Below, piece by piece: positions 45,101 through 58,900 of a stretch of 64,000 bases of DNA (positions are counted from its first letter, which is position 1; every line of letters starts with the position of its first letter). The notes under the pieces were generated by a model, which made no database searches, was not told the origin of the DNA, and saw nothing but the letters and a program-made list of their open reading frames with translations. The stretch lies in contig NC_064435.1 of the NCBI RefSeq assembly GCF_023343835.1, forward strand, positions 79,308,134 to 79,372,133. The letters run 5' to 3'. The translations under genes and the position numbers were made by a program. The stretch comes from Lagopus muta. Its lineage: Eukaryota > Chordata > Aves > Galliformes > Phasianidae.

Positions 45101-46892
45101 AATCACAATTAGACCATCAGATTCATTGTTACGGGATGCTGAGACAGTGAGTTTAGCAAGCTTCAAAAAATATTACATTTCTTCTAGAGTGAACAAAACC
45201 TTGTAAAGATTAGTCTAAAATCATAAAAATTGGGAGTCTTCTGCTTGAAGGATTTCATCAATCTCTGAGTTCCTGGGATGAGTTCTTCATGAGGGCTATG
45301 CAGGGCAGAGGAAGGGCTGGGAAAGAGATTACTCTACATCTGCCTCTTGTGTGTACACTGTGGGTACAGCCTGTGCTGGATGGATCACGATTTTGTTGAA
45401 GAAGGTATGTATTAATACTTGTGTATTGGCTGGGCAGGGGAAGTTTGTGTTCCTCAGTGTTTAAAGAGTATTTTCCAAACTTTTTAGTATCCATCTGACT
45501 AAAAATGGCTCTGGCTGAGACTAAACCCATGGGATCCCTCAGTTAAGATTCATACAGAAATTTTAAAAACTAAGCAACATTGTACTCTTAAGAAAAAAAC
45601 AATATATATGTTTATCCAGAAAACAAGTATTACTATTTAGTATTAAAAAATTAAAAAAAAAAAAAAAGACTGCTGGAAGTTAAATGCAAGTCATCATAAC
45701 AGGGTCAAGAGAGATTTTTTTAAATGGAAAAGTTTTTTAATCTTAAAGGGAACACTTTATTAAAATCCATAATGAAAACTAAACAGTTAACAATAATTAT
45801 TTGTTTTTATCCAAATGGAAGAAATAATAATTAAACATATAATGAAAGTAACAAAAAAAAAAAAAAAAAAAAGAAAAAGAGACTGCAGGAAAAAAAGATA
45901 ATTATGCTCTTGATTTATTTGAAAACAAAGCTCAGCAACCTGCTAATGGATCTTCAGCCTGTGCCAGGGCATAAAAGCTACTGTTCACATGTGGCTGCCC
46001 TCACTTTTTTGGCCATCTACAGCTGGAGGCCACCTAGAGAGGCCTCCCTGCACAGTGTGGGGTCAGAGATAACGTGTGGGTGGAAAGCCCCAATGCCACC
46101 AGTTGTCCCCTGGGCAGCCTGGCCAGTGGCATCAGTTAAGGACACTGGAGTACATAAGGCTCCACCAGCCCTTGGAGGGGCAGCCAGACCCTGTGGACCC
46201 AAAGCTAGAGGGGAGGCCTGAGTGTGAATCTCTGCCAGGAGCTGGTGCCCTCATGGAGATCATCCATAGGATCAGGACCCTAGACTGCCTGCATGTGATG
46301 GTACTGCAGAAAATAACAAAGCCATGTTGAAGTCTACAAGGCTGCTTCAGTCTTATGCTTGCTCTCTACTCTCCCAAGGACCCCTCTGTTTATTTTCATT
46401 TTTCAGACTTCCTTGAATCTCCTTCACTTCCTCTCCTTCTCAGCTCCACACTACTCCGTTACGTATTTTTGGAGAGATGCATGTGTGTATTTTTAATGAG
46501 ATGAGCTATTTCCAGAGAATAGAAAACGGGTGCACAGAACTGTGTCTGCAGTGTGCCAGGGGCAGCACGCTGGTGTCTTTCTCACTGTCGGCAATGCCTC
46601 CCCAGCTCCCTTCCTCCCTGTGCAAGCACTTTCACTCCTTTCCTTTCAGACCACTAACCAACCACTGTTGATCACCTCTCAAGCCCCAGCCCACCACTTT
46701 CACTCTCAGTCACTTGCCCACTACTGTCTCTCTGCCATGGTGCACCTCACCCAAGCCTAGCAGACGCCCACTCTTTCTTGCTCGCCTCTTGAAGCTTTTC
46801 ATGCAGGCAGTGATATTTAACCAGAGGTTCAGAGAGAGCTGCTGGCACTGTGGTAGATACAGACAAAATTCAAAGCACAAAAGGAGAACTGA
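42152..46892. other. Intron segment, no gene seen
   Basis: AT-rich unique DNA with poly(A) at 45653-45667 and 45853-45872 and a short (TATGC)3 at about 43390. A GC-richer patch at 46020-46330 stands out from its surroundings; it opens with an inverted repeat (GGAGGCC ... GGCCTCC, 46024-46048) and its origin is unknown. Confidence 0.45.
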
Positions 46893-46980
46893 GTGATGGT
46901 GGCACCTGGGGACATGGCATAATGGGCATGGTGAGGAGGGACTTGATAATCTCAGAGGTCTTTTCCAACCTATGATTCTA
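46893..46980 (+). mobile_element. CR1 LINE 3'-end fragment
   Basis: GGCATAATGGGCATGGTGAG, GGACTTGATAATCTCAGAGG and TCTTTTCCAACCTATGATTC match a plus-strand CR1 3' end of a subtype different from the neighbouring copies. Confidence 0.88.
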
Positions 46981-49900
46981 AGTGGAAAATTCCTTATCCA
47001 GAAGCTTTGGAAGGTATGGCTGTGTTAGAGGAACTGCAGGGGTTCAGCTGCTTCAAGCACTTCTGCAATGCAACAACTACACCCACAGGAAGATTCCCTC
47101 AGGTTCAGTGAATATAATGACAGAGAATGAGGTACTCTTCCAGAAAGTGAGGCTGTTCCAGAGAAGAGGGAGCCTGACATGGGTATCCCCAGCTGCCTTC
47201 TGGAGAAACCTCTCCCTCTGTTGACTGTACAGGGAAAGTCCTCGCCTACATACCCGAGTGTGAATGCCGCACGTAATCTCTGTATCTCCGTTCATCATCT
47301 GGGGATGGTGGTCATAAAATGCTTGACTGAGGCATGTGGAGGAGTGTTCCTGGAAGGTGAGTGTTACTGCAGCTGTAGATCAGCTCCCACAGTGGGAAAT
47401 TACAGGTTTCTCTGCATGTGCACAGAGCTGGGAAGTCCCATGCAAAGATGCTGTCCATGCCTGCTTAGACTAATGATACATATGAACTTCTCTGTTAGTA
47501 TGGCAAAAAATGGTCATCATATTTTCTTTTGCAAGTTATATATCACAGCAAATGTATTTGGTGGTTTTATATTCCTGTATTATTTTGCTCCAGTAAAATA
47601 AAGACTTCCATTTGCATTTGCATCTCTCATGATTTTTGCATGTAAAATAATAATGAAAAGAAATTTCTCAACTACTCGTCAATCTGAACACTGCTTATCT
47701 TTTCTTTTAGCTTGCCGTTAAATGAAATATCATTTCAAGTTGAGGAAGGCGTTATTTGAAAAAACAATAGCTATCACTCAACACCTGTCAAGTTAAAGAG
47801 TAACTGGAAGTTACTACATTCTGATCCATTTATTATGTGTTACGCAGAATCCATATGTACTTTTCCATGTAAATAAATATTTAGACTAAGTACTAGAGAT
47901 ATATGTACATAAATATGTATTTATATATACTTAGTTTTGTAAAACTGTGTCTATATATGTTTACTGCTGAATAGATTGAACAAGTAAGTGAAAAATCAAG
48001 ATCACTGTAAAGAAATTATTGTGTTACTGTTTTCCCAGCTAATGACCATGCTCTGAAATGGTAGGTTGGTACTGAGCTGAACACGGAGTGCTTATAGATG
48101 CAGTATATCCATCTTAGACATTTTAAAGGCTGAGAGCTGAGTTTTAGAGCCTGCACTTTCCTTATGCATTTGTTTCTTCCACAGATTTGATGTCAACAGA
48201 AAGAGCTCCCCTGTTTTCACTTGGATTTGGTCAGATCTTCAACAACCTAAACTGAACTTATCCAGAGTTCAAAGAAAACTCTCTCATATATGAAGAAGAC
48301 CCCAGAACTATGGTTGCTGTGTTAGCAGGGTCTGAGTAGCATCAGCAAAGACAGCAGGCAAATTCTGGGAGAGGTCTGTCTTGGAAAGCTCATGGAGGCT
48401 TTCCATTATGAGGTTCACTTGACCAAAAAAGAAAAGATGTTTTCTTAATCTTCCTTGATTCTTCCTATATTTGCAAATATCACAGAGCCATCACACGTAA
48501 TACTGGTTTATTCGAGCTTCCGCCTGGGACTGTGACCTGACCCCAGACCACTGAAGAATCGATCTCATCCCAGCTAGCAATTGCCTGCGTGAGACCTTAC
48601 AGTCCTTGTCCTTCACAAACACTTCTTAAAACTACTGTCAATTAAATTTCCCAGAGCGAGGCAAAGAATGATAGCAGCATTTTATATGTTCACACATTCT
48701 CCAGACTGATAGAACGCTCAGTATATATTAAAAGGGAGCTCAGTCCATTCACAACACACAATAAGTGCGCAATTCAATTAACTAATGCAATTCATATTTC
48801 ATTAGGACAGAAGCTGTTTGTGACCTTAAACGGACAACAATTTCATGACAGCATTGTAGAATTTTAATTAGATAGGAAAATAACAAAGAGAAATGAAACA
48901 GAGGGAAAAAGAGCTGCCTGGCAGAATTGTTCCAAGGAACTTAAAAACAAAAGATGCATTTGTTCTCCTACGTCCTCCTCCTCCTTCCCCCTTACTAATG
49001 ATGCAGAGAACAAAACGTTATTGCCTTTATTTGGCTCTGATTAACCATTTGTAGAGAAGGCTGTCATCTCAGCATTGAGGGTATGCACCTGGTGGCACCA
49101 AAAGACACAGAAAAGAGAAATGCAAGGTCCTGCCTTTACCTTTTGTTCAAGAGTGTCTAAGTGAACAGCAACTCCCTTAAGAAGAATTTTATACCAGTTT
49201 TATACCAGTTTTTCATTTGTGAAGGAAAGTGGTAAACTGGCAAAAACAACAGATGCGATTAATAAAATCAAATGTTAATACGGTTGTTACAAAATAGCAC
49301 ACAATCACTGTGCATGAAGGGCTGTGATTAAAACTGAGATGGATTCCAAAGTTAAGCTGCAATTGCTTCAATATTTCTTTCTGTGATACTCTTAAGAAAA
49401 TGAGAAGAGATTAATAAGGTTAGTTATTATGACTCTGTAGTAATTTAATATTAAATCTGAAGTATTCCCATCTATGCTGACCCCTATGTGAGAAAAATGG
49501 CTTCCTGCAGTCTGTAATTCAGTTTCATTAATTGTATATCGCCAAAACAGTGCCCTGTATTACAGAAACATGTAGGGAAGGTATCCTTTTTGTTTTATAC
49601 AGTGCATTTAAAAAGATGGTAGAAGAATGAAACTACCAGGTCAGAGTTCATGGTCTGTCGGACATGATCCTCTCCCCTCACCCCTCTCCTGGACAGTGAC
49701 TTCTGCTTCTAAGATACAATCAGTACAAAAATTCTGTCAGATTTTGCATTAAAGGCAAGATGCTGCAATAGAAAGCCAAAGAATAGCAAGATATGTCTGT
49801 TCAATCAGGATATTTGTTGATCTGGGTCAGTAACAAGACGGTTATTTGTCCCCGACCAGTGGGTGGCAATGGCAGCAAATGGCTTAGAGGAGACAAGAAC

Positions 49901-52900
49901 TGATTTTGATAAACATGTCCAGATGGGTATGATTTAAATCAGTAAATATATTGCTCTGTGGAAAGAGAGGTTTTAAAAAGTAATTTTAAACCAGTGTTTA
50001 CAGTAAGTTGCTTGTATCTATCAGTCACTAAATGCTATAGATACACTCTTAAAATTAAATTTAAGCCAGCAACGTGATCAGCGAAGAAAAAGAAAACAGC
50101 TTTGCCTTCTCCGATCCTAGCACCTCCGATGTTTTTTTCTTCATAATGTATTATATCAAAGACCCGTCGTCTGTACCAGGAAGTCACAAATATCAATATT
50201 ATTTAGTACTGTTTTTCTCAAACTCACTCTGAGCTAAAGCTCATTTTACTGGAATGGACTTAGTTATTTTATTGGCAGTATCGTCAAATAACTTCTTAGT
50301 GCAATGAAAGCATCAAAAAGTACAGCTGCTAGATGAGAGAGATCGTGAAAAGGGAGTTTCCAGAGCTCACTGATATTAGCTGCTCACCCATACATTCCCT
50401 TCCTCTCAAGTTTCAAGATGAGATTATCATTAAAAAAAGGCCGACTTGCCAAAAAAAAAACAAAAAAAGAAAAAAGAAAGAAAGAAAAGAAGAAAAAAAA
50501 AAAAGAAAGAAAGAAAGAAGGAAAGAAACTGTCTGAACAAATCTACAAATAAACCAGCTTGGGGAATTCCCATGTCTGTGCCTGACCTCCGCGATCAAAA
50601 TAAGGCATCCTCAGTGCGATAAAGCATTGCCGCCATTTGTTGCCCTTAACTCTTCCCCGACGCAGTGTGTGACCAGCACAGCTCGTGCTTCACCAAAGCT
50701 GCACCTGAACTGTGGGCAGCCCAGCCTCTACCAGACCCACGGCTGTGTGGGGGTGACACCAGCAGGGCCCAGCTCAGGGACAGAGTGGTAATGCTGGGAC
50801 CTGTGCAGGAGCCCATCCCAGGCTACTGACTGTAAGGAGAACTGCTGTGCTGCCAGATTGCTCTGTACGCCTTCCTTTTGATCTTTGTTCCTCTTATGTT
50901 TTTGGCTTTGCTATTGGAGGAAGTGCATCCCAGCAAAACCATTGTCTGTCAGACCTGCTGGCCACGGCTGACCACGATGGAGACACCACAGAAAGCTGCT
51001 GTGTTAGCTGGGTAAGAAGAACCGCATAGGCTCAGCAGTACTATGTCATTCAAGTCTTCTTTTTAATTGTTTTTTGTGCCTTTTGTATGCTGGGATTTAC
51101 TAATTCAATGTGTAGCTTTTCTTAGAGCGTTGCAAAGCTGGAGTCAGTCCCTGCTGCAGTGTTGGGATCTGCACCGAACAACCACTGATGCCACCGACGG
51201 CTTTTAGAGAGAAGGAAACTGAGGCTAAAGAGCAAAGTACTTCTTGCCTTGCATTGTTCTTGGAGACTATTTCTGGTGCACAGGAAGGACTCACAAAATC
51301 ACTATCATACTTATTTTTGCTAAGCCCGTACGTGACTTGAAGTATTCCAGAGGTGTGTGTCAAGCTCTGAGAACTGATGGCAAATTTCATTCGCTGGTTA
51401 GAGGTAGGAAAAGAAGTATGGCACTCCTGGGGCTGGCTGGAAGAGCTCTATTATAAATGGAGGGGAAACAGCCTTCAAGCGCTACACGACAATATTAACG
51501 GGAGTAGCTCCAAATATTGTAGTCTAAAACGAACACTTTGATAATCACAACAATGTGGTTTGAAAAGCATCACTTTAAAAGGTCAGCTCTAACACCCTCC
51601 GACTGCACATTGAAAGCATAGTGGATATATTGAGTCATACATATTGTTCATTGTCATTTGCATTTGGTGAAATCCCTGTATTTTACCCAATTTAGCAAGC
51701 ACCGCCTCGGGCTCCCTTGGCAATACTGAGCCTAAATGTTGTTACTGTTTGTTGCTCTTAAACAACATCTTGTCCCAGCCCACTATATATCACTCAGCGT
51801 TCTTTTGATAAATTTTTGTCATTTAAAGCACGTGAGTCATCGTGCATAAATGGAAAGAAGGGCAGCGGCACACTAAAGCGAGATGGGTATTTTGGGATTC
51901 ACCGCTGGGATACTTCCATGCACACTGCTCGGAGCAAAATGGCCATCTATGGCAGCCTGCAGGCAGCCACCAGTATGTGACAACGCAATAACCCAACTTC
52001 GCAATTGTGTAGATAAAGACCTTCTGCTTAATTCTACAAACACCACGTAGCTTCAGGCTGTACTTCGAGAAAAGGCTCTTGAATTCAATAAACACTTTAT
52101 GCATTCCAGCAGTTTTCTTAAAATGTACTCAGGATTTGACCTCACGCTGTTTTCTCCTCATTTTTTGCATATTGCCACGATTAGGGACTGCCTGACTTTC
52201 CAGCCATCATGTGAGCAATGTTTCCAACCAGAATACGGCGGAAGCTGTCCTCACCCTTCCGGGGGCTACACCTGAAGAGTAAGCAAATTTTGTGGGTATT
52301 TTAAACCTTTTTTTATTTTCTATGAGCAACGTGAAGATGACTCATTCGTGCTTGGGCCGGAATATACAGTTGGTAAACATTGGTGGCGAGAAATCCTATT
52401 GCTACATTTGTAAATAAAAACAGTGCTGGCTGCAGTTCTGTTAGTGATGGGAGTTTTGGGTAGGAGAGGCAGGAAACACTGAGTGGCACACACAGCTGGA
52501 CATGACTGCTAGGGCACACGATCCCAAGCCATCTAGCCCAAGGGAGATAGCAGGGGGAGAGGTGCTCCTCTGTGTCACCACACTGACACGAGCTGTGAAA
52601 CAGTTCTGAATGAAAAGAAACATAAAAGGCCTTGTGCAGATGAATGCATACAGAGCAATGCAGAGCCTAATGCAAAGGCTGCTGAAGCTAAAGAGAGACT
52701 TGCATTCTGCAACGAGCTCTGTGCACTTAGTTTACCCTCCATACACCTTGCCTTAAACTGATGGTTTGAAGAAGACATTAGCCTTTATCATGGAAAAGCA
52801 CGTGTCATGAAAAAAATGCTCAGGAAAGTAATTGCCTTCAAGTGCATCTGCTCCTGTAAAACATAAGGCTTGTCTATCATGATGTTTGCAAGGATTACAT

Positions 52901-55900
52901 TAATGTTCTCCATACACAAGTCATGTGCCTCAATATGTACAGAAAGACCAGCACTGAGAGAACTTCATGTAGACCCCTAACCCAAGCTGCTCAATCAATA
53001 TGGAAGGGAAATGTGGAAAGGGAACCTGGTGGTTCGCTCCTTCTCTGCTCGCCAACAGGACTGCACAGGACTCCTACTGTGGCAAGATGCTGAATGCCAG
53101 TTGTGGAGCCTTCTCGTTTTCCTGGCTTTGTTGTGTTGGGGCTACTCCAGCGCCGTCCTGCCCAGCAGGCCGAGTCTCCCTGTTCCCACCCAATGACTGC
53201 AGCTCTGCATCACTCCACTACTGCCTGGCCATGCAACGCATGTGTGAGACTCAGCACATGCCTCCAGTGACACTAGGTTGGAGTTACCCTGATGAGTAAT
53301 AGCGTGTAAAAGTCAATTACATTCAGATTCATAGGCGCCTGCTACTTCAAATGCTGAGAGTGGGGAAATCTGCCCTACAGGAATGAGATGGGGGCAAACT
53401 TTTATTAGTCTCATGTTGGCTTTATCTATTTTAAATGTTTCATTATCGTAGGGAGAGAAGTGCCATTGTTAACAGCAGTACAGGCAGTCAGCTGGACTCA
53501 ATTTAAAATTAAAAGGGGAAGAAAAAAGAAATGAAAAGAAAAAAAAAAAAAAGGGTCTGCTTGATGTACTGCAGTATGGCAGGCGATGGTAGCTTGCCCC
53601 AGAAACGCTTATTGAATCCAGCTCTTCTGTACAAAAGAATTTGTTAACCTCCTCATGATGCCAAGTTTGCTAAAATTGGCCCAAGTAAGGCTGCTTCCAC
53701 AAGCCGTAAGGGCTGTGTTCACTGATCAGCATTTAGTGCAGGGTTGCATCTAAAAGTAAATATTGTCAAGCTGTGCACACAACAGAGGTTGTCCTGGCTC
53801 TGATGCCCTGCCACTTCCCTGCCCAGGGCAGTGCTGCTGAAGTCAGGAGCAAAGCTCAGCTGAGCTCAAGGCACAGCTATACATGTTGGGTGAAAGGATG
53901 GCATTTGGGACTGCAGAAAGGCTACTGGTGAGCTAAGAGACCCTTCTCCTGCCTTGCTCCAGTGCAGCACCAGTGCCTCCTGTGGGCACCTGATCCTGCC
54001 AGGCGGGGTGTACCTGCCCTCAGGGATCCTAATGCAGCACAGGTCCACTCCAATGAAGGTAGCTCAGCATAAAGACCAGCAGATCCAGATGTGTTCTGCT
54101 TGAAAAGTAATACCGCATGAGTACAATCCTTCTGTTGCTTGGGATCTTTGCTTTTGGAAACGTTCTTTTACTGGGCTTATAAAGCCCTGCTTTACACAGC
54201 CCCCGGGTCTGCCTCATCCTGCAGTGCCCATTCAGCTCCCCTGCAGCCTCAGTGTGAATGAAAGAGTCCCTGCAGAGCAAACAGATAAGGGTTTGGAGGA
54301 ACCGGTCGATATATTTAGATAAGGTGCGACAAGGATACGTGGCAACCCGCGTCTTTGTCAGCTCTCAGTGGTGTAAAGATTACAAGAGTGGAAAATAGAA
54401 ATCCCCGTGTTAGCTGCTTCAGGCTGAGTCCTTCTCTTCTGCACCGCTGTTAATCGACACCGCTGTAACCATGGAGCCGGCGTACAGTGCGGATAACGCG
54501 GTGGCATTATTCGGAAACTCAAACACAGATACAGCCGGAAAGTCCTGAGCCTCCCCAGCAAATGAATCCGCTGAGCCCGGCTCAGCCACCTGCCCCACTG
54601 CATACACTGTCCTTACCAAGGAGATGCTGGAAGTTTAAAAATAATTCAGAAGGTGTTAGTCATGCTTGAAATGGCCAAATGAAGATTAGAGCAAAGCAGC
54701 AAAAAAAAAAAAAACAAAAAACAAACCAACAACAAAAACCCAACAGCTTAACTAAACATAATGTGACATTAAAGGGTACGTAAATATTTATGTGTAATTT
54801 TGTAACAGTAGACTATATTCTGCACTTTTTTTTTTTCTTTTTTTTTTTTTTTGCTCACATTAACTGGAACTTCTTGATGGGGCCAAGAGGGAAAAAAAAC
54901 CTAGCACAGCATCGAATATGAAACAGCTTTTGAGAGAAGAGCCACTTGCATGACGAAGGCTGTATTCAGTTGCCTCTGCTGCTTTTTTACAGGGAAGCAG
55001 CTGAGCAGTTTTAAATAATGGAAGAAAAGGGTCTGTTTACAGAACAAACTGGAAATGAGACTCTACCTGCATCTGCAGAATACATGGCCAAAGTCTCCTC
55101 TGGCTACACTTGAGCTTGAGTTTACTACAAACCTAAACCAGACATGTTTCATCCTTGTCTTCTCTCAGCTATGTATATATAAATATGTACACACAGAGGA
55201 CAAAAAGTGCAAGTCAGTCTATATAAAATCCCCTCTATCTTTAGCAGAAAATTTTTCTGCTGTGTCAAATTCAGAATGCAGTGCAAAACCAAAATCTACA
55301 GAAGAGTATTTTGAGACCAATTTAGTTTTGAGGGGATTTTTTTCTCATAGATAAACATGAAATTCAGTCTATAAACTTACCTGTCTTGAGTATAACACTG
55401 TGTGTTGTAAGACGATGCATTTAGCATTGGAAATTCACCAATTACACATTATAAAAAAGCTGTTGCTAATCAAATTTTACAGAAAATCTTATCAAAATGC
55501 TTATGGGGAAAAAGAAACTACCAACATCCCATAGCATCTGCGCTATGTTCCTGCTGGCAGCTCACACCGCACTATTACCCACTAGCAGAATGCCAGTCAG
55601 CCTGCATCCAAGGGCTGATGTGTAAGCACAATGACAGGTGCCTCAATCTACCCAGTTTCCTTAAAAACAATTCATAAAAACTTTCTTGATAGCTTAGGCC
55701 AAATGTTCAGCTGTGATTTTCACTTGGGTTTTCATCCGCTGAGTCCACCAGATTTCGAGTGGTGTTTTGGCCTGAGGCACACCTCCCACCCATCTGATGG
55801 GAAGGCTTTCCAGTTGCCTCCAATAGGTAACACTGAACCCTTCAACAGCTGGAACAGTTGTGCAGGCACTAAAAGACCCAGGCATCCACACAGATCACTG

Positions 55901-58900
55901 TTAGGATCAGGCCTTACAAAAAGAGAAGTCTATTATCCTTGTGCTACCACTCACGTTCTGATGAGAACCACAGACCTACAAGGCTACTCTTCAGGAGAAT
56001 ATCCCTCTATTAACGGATCCCCCTTCTGTTGATGTTTTCCTATTAAAAAAAAAAAACAAAACCAAAAAAGCAAAAAAGCCAAACAAACATTTAAAACTAG
56101 GCACTGGAAGAGGATGATCCCATCTCTCTCCCATCCCATCTCTCATCCAGTCCAACTCAGTTTGCAGTGGTGTCCAACACAGCCAAACAAAATGGCTTCC
56201 AGATGCAGAAGAAACACGGCGTCTGGGGAATCACTACCCATGGGAAGGTGCCTTGAAGGAAGTCATGGCTGCCCTCAGCCAGCTCCCTGTGAAGACCAGC
56301 CCAATGCATGTGGTGGTAATGCCTGAAGGTTGCAGGCATTACTCTCAGTGCTTTGCAACCCTAACATTTGGACTGGTACCAGAAAGAAGAAGCTAATGGC
56401 CAAGTGCAATTGTAAATGCTGCTTACATTTTGGCAAAGTGTAAGTCAACAGATAGATCCCTACAATCCAGGAAAAGATGAGCTACAATGTCCCTGCTTTG
56501 CCTGCAAGAGCCAAGGATACTGTAATAATCATGAGCTTAATGGAAATCAAGTACTTTTTTCCCTGTAACATTTGCTTCAAAGAATCCTGAATTAACTCTA
56601 GACATAATAATGATACAAATAGTCCTGTGATCACCTAGGGCAGGCACATGCCAGCTGTCAGAATGTAACACTGTGTACAGGTTTTTCCCCTAGGTAGAAA
56701 AAAACCCAACATTTTCCAGCACAAAGTCCTGCAGAGTGATCAACAGCTGCGACGGGGTGGTAGCAATATCACCTGGTTAGCAAAGCCTAATGCCTAGCTT
56801 CAGAACTGTTTCCAGCGATCTGGGATTTCTGGTGCACTTCCCACACTGATTTTGATGCACTGGAGCTTTAGATAGGAAAAAAATAGCACGTCGCTTAGCA
56901 AATATCAGAGACATGCAAAAGCAAAGATCCTGTGGAGAGGACCAAGTCACCTGCTGTTCCTCTGCCTCACCTAAAGCCCCAAGAGCATCTCTAGACTCTC
57001 ATGTCCCAAGACAAACACTTGAGGAGAAAGGAGCCCAGCAGCATCCTTAGTTGCATCTGCAGAGCCAAAGGGGCAAACCCTGTTTGGAGAAACAGAGAGT
57101 TTAAGCAAGTTCCTCTGTTGGTGGGGCTGCCCAAGTTGTCATGTTACTGCTTGCAGACAGAGAACACCATGCTAAAGTGTGTTTCACCTGCATATCCCAA
57201 ACACTCTGCATTTGTTCTGCTTGGATGGATTCGGCGGTTCAGTTCACGTAAGCTCAGGCTAGTCTGAACCTGTTAAGTGCTCAATTACGCCTGATTCGCT
57301 GCACCTCTTGCTTTAATTTGTGCGTAGCTGGATTCTGCTTTTTTTTCCATGACACAAGCATTTCACCAGTCTCTTGGAAAGGGTGTTTAGCTGAAAAGCA
57401 CAGAGCGGTAGGAAATTGTTTGCTCTCAGTATGCTTTGACAGAAACATGATAGATTAGTACTGAGCAAGTGGAAGTTACCACTCCCAAGATGTCACACTC
57501 ACACTTCAGCAAGGAGTGAACTAGAGCTTTGAATAAAGTACCAGCAACATCGCCACAATATACATCACTTAGAGCAAAATAAATGCCACAGAGAAAATTG
57601 TTATAAGCTCGTGCTGAGCCATACAAAGCCCAATAAATGTTGCTTGTCACAGAGCAAAGCAAGCAGAGGAAATTATGTCTGCACCGCAAAAGTGTGTGTC
57701 TGGATGTAAAACTAGGTGGATGGATCAGTACTTCATCTGGTGTAAGTCAGAAAAGCTGCAGAGATTTCAGTCAGGTTTTAGATCATTATTCCTAACGAGC
57801 TCCTGCTCCATAAATTCAGCAGAGACACTTGGTTTACAAGGCCACTGCTTTGAAAATTCATAATCTTCCTCTTAGGTTGCTCCATAAGGAATTCCTTATA
57901 CAGATTTGTTGTTTGATCCTCCACAGGAGGAAGAAAGCGGAATAACTCCCCTCTCATTTGGCTCCAGCAGACAAATTGACATAGGCACCAAAATTACAAT
58001 TCTGCTCAATTCAATTTGGAAATGAAGGAAGAACCTGACTAGGGAGGGAGGGAGAAAAAAGCCCCCACAGCAGACTGCCTCTAGCAGCTGTGCCACAGTA
58101 AAGCACACCTCCCAAAGCAGGAGTGGTGGGGAAGCTTCCCTTGAGGGCTGTAGCTGCAGCTGATGAACATGCAACTTCATTAGCAGCTGGTGACCCCATT
58201 GGATGGGGCTCTTCATGTCTTGGCTGGGACAAAGATCCCCAGGGACTTTTGTGGTTGTGTGCTACATACAGGGACCTGGCAGCTGGAGTGAGGGAGGTGG
58301 CTTTCAAAGTCACTTTCAGGAAAGGCTGTGTAATTCGAAGATCATCCTGAGGACTTAGGAAAAGAAAGCATTTTGTTCCGTGTTTTTGTTGTTGTTTTGC
58401 TTTGTTTTTAAAATTATGTGTGTGTGAGTGCATCTGAATACAGCTGCCATAACTTGTAGAGATACCTACTCTGCAGAGTGTAACCTCTCAAAGTCCCAGG
58501 TGAGGAGCTGACACTGAAAATCACATCAAGCATAACAACGCTCCTCTGTATAATTAAGTTAGATGTACGAGGATCCTTATTTATATCATGACTTCATATC
58601 CTTTTTTTTTTACTTTTTTTTTTTTTTTCAGTGAAAAAAACTGAAAAACAAAGAAAGAAAATTAGTAAGCAGCTGATGACCTGATGGCGGTAGATCAGTT
58701 ACAGAAGAGCAACTGTGTTCTCCTCACAAAGGACTTTTGATACGAAGAGCAGGCAAGCAGTGATTTAAGATGGGCTGGAGCTGAGGGTGGTAATGGCAGG
58801 GGACATTTGTGGCAGGCTCGAACTCTTTGGTGATTAACTCAATCCACCACAGATCTTGGAATGGGGCTCTCCAGGGTAGAGGATGTTTGAGAAACTGTGA

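Noticed and set aside
47179..47601. Plus-strand frame of 140 codons
   Set aside because: Cys-rich but without a domain pattern; overlapping frames on the other strand; likely chance.
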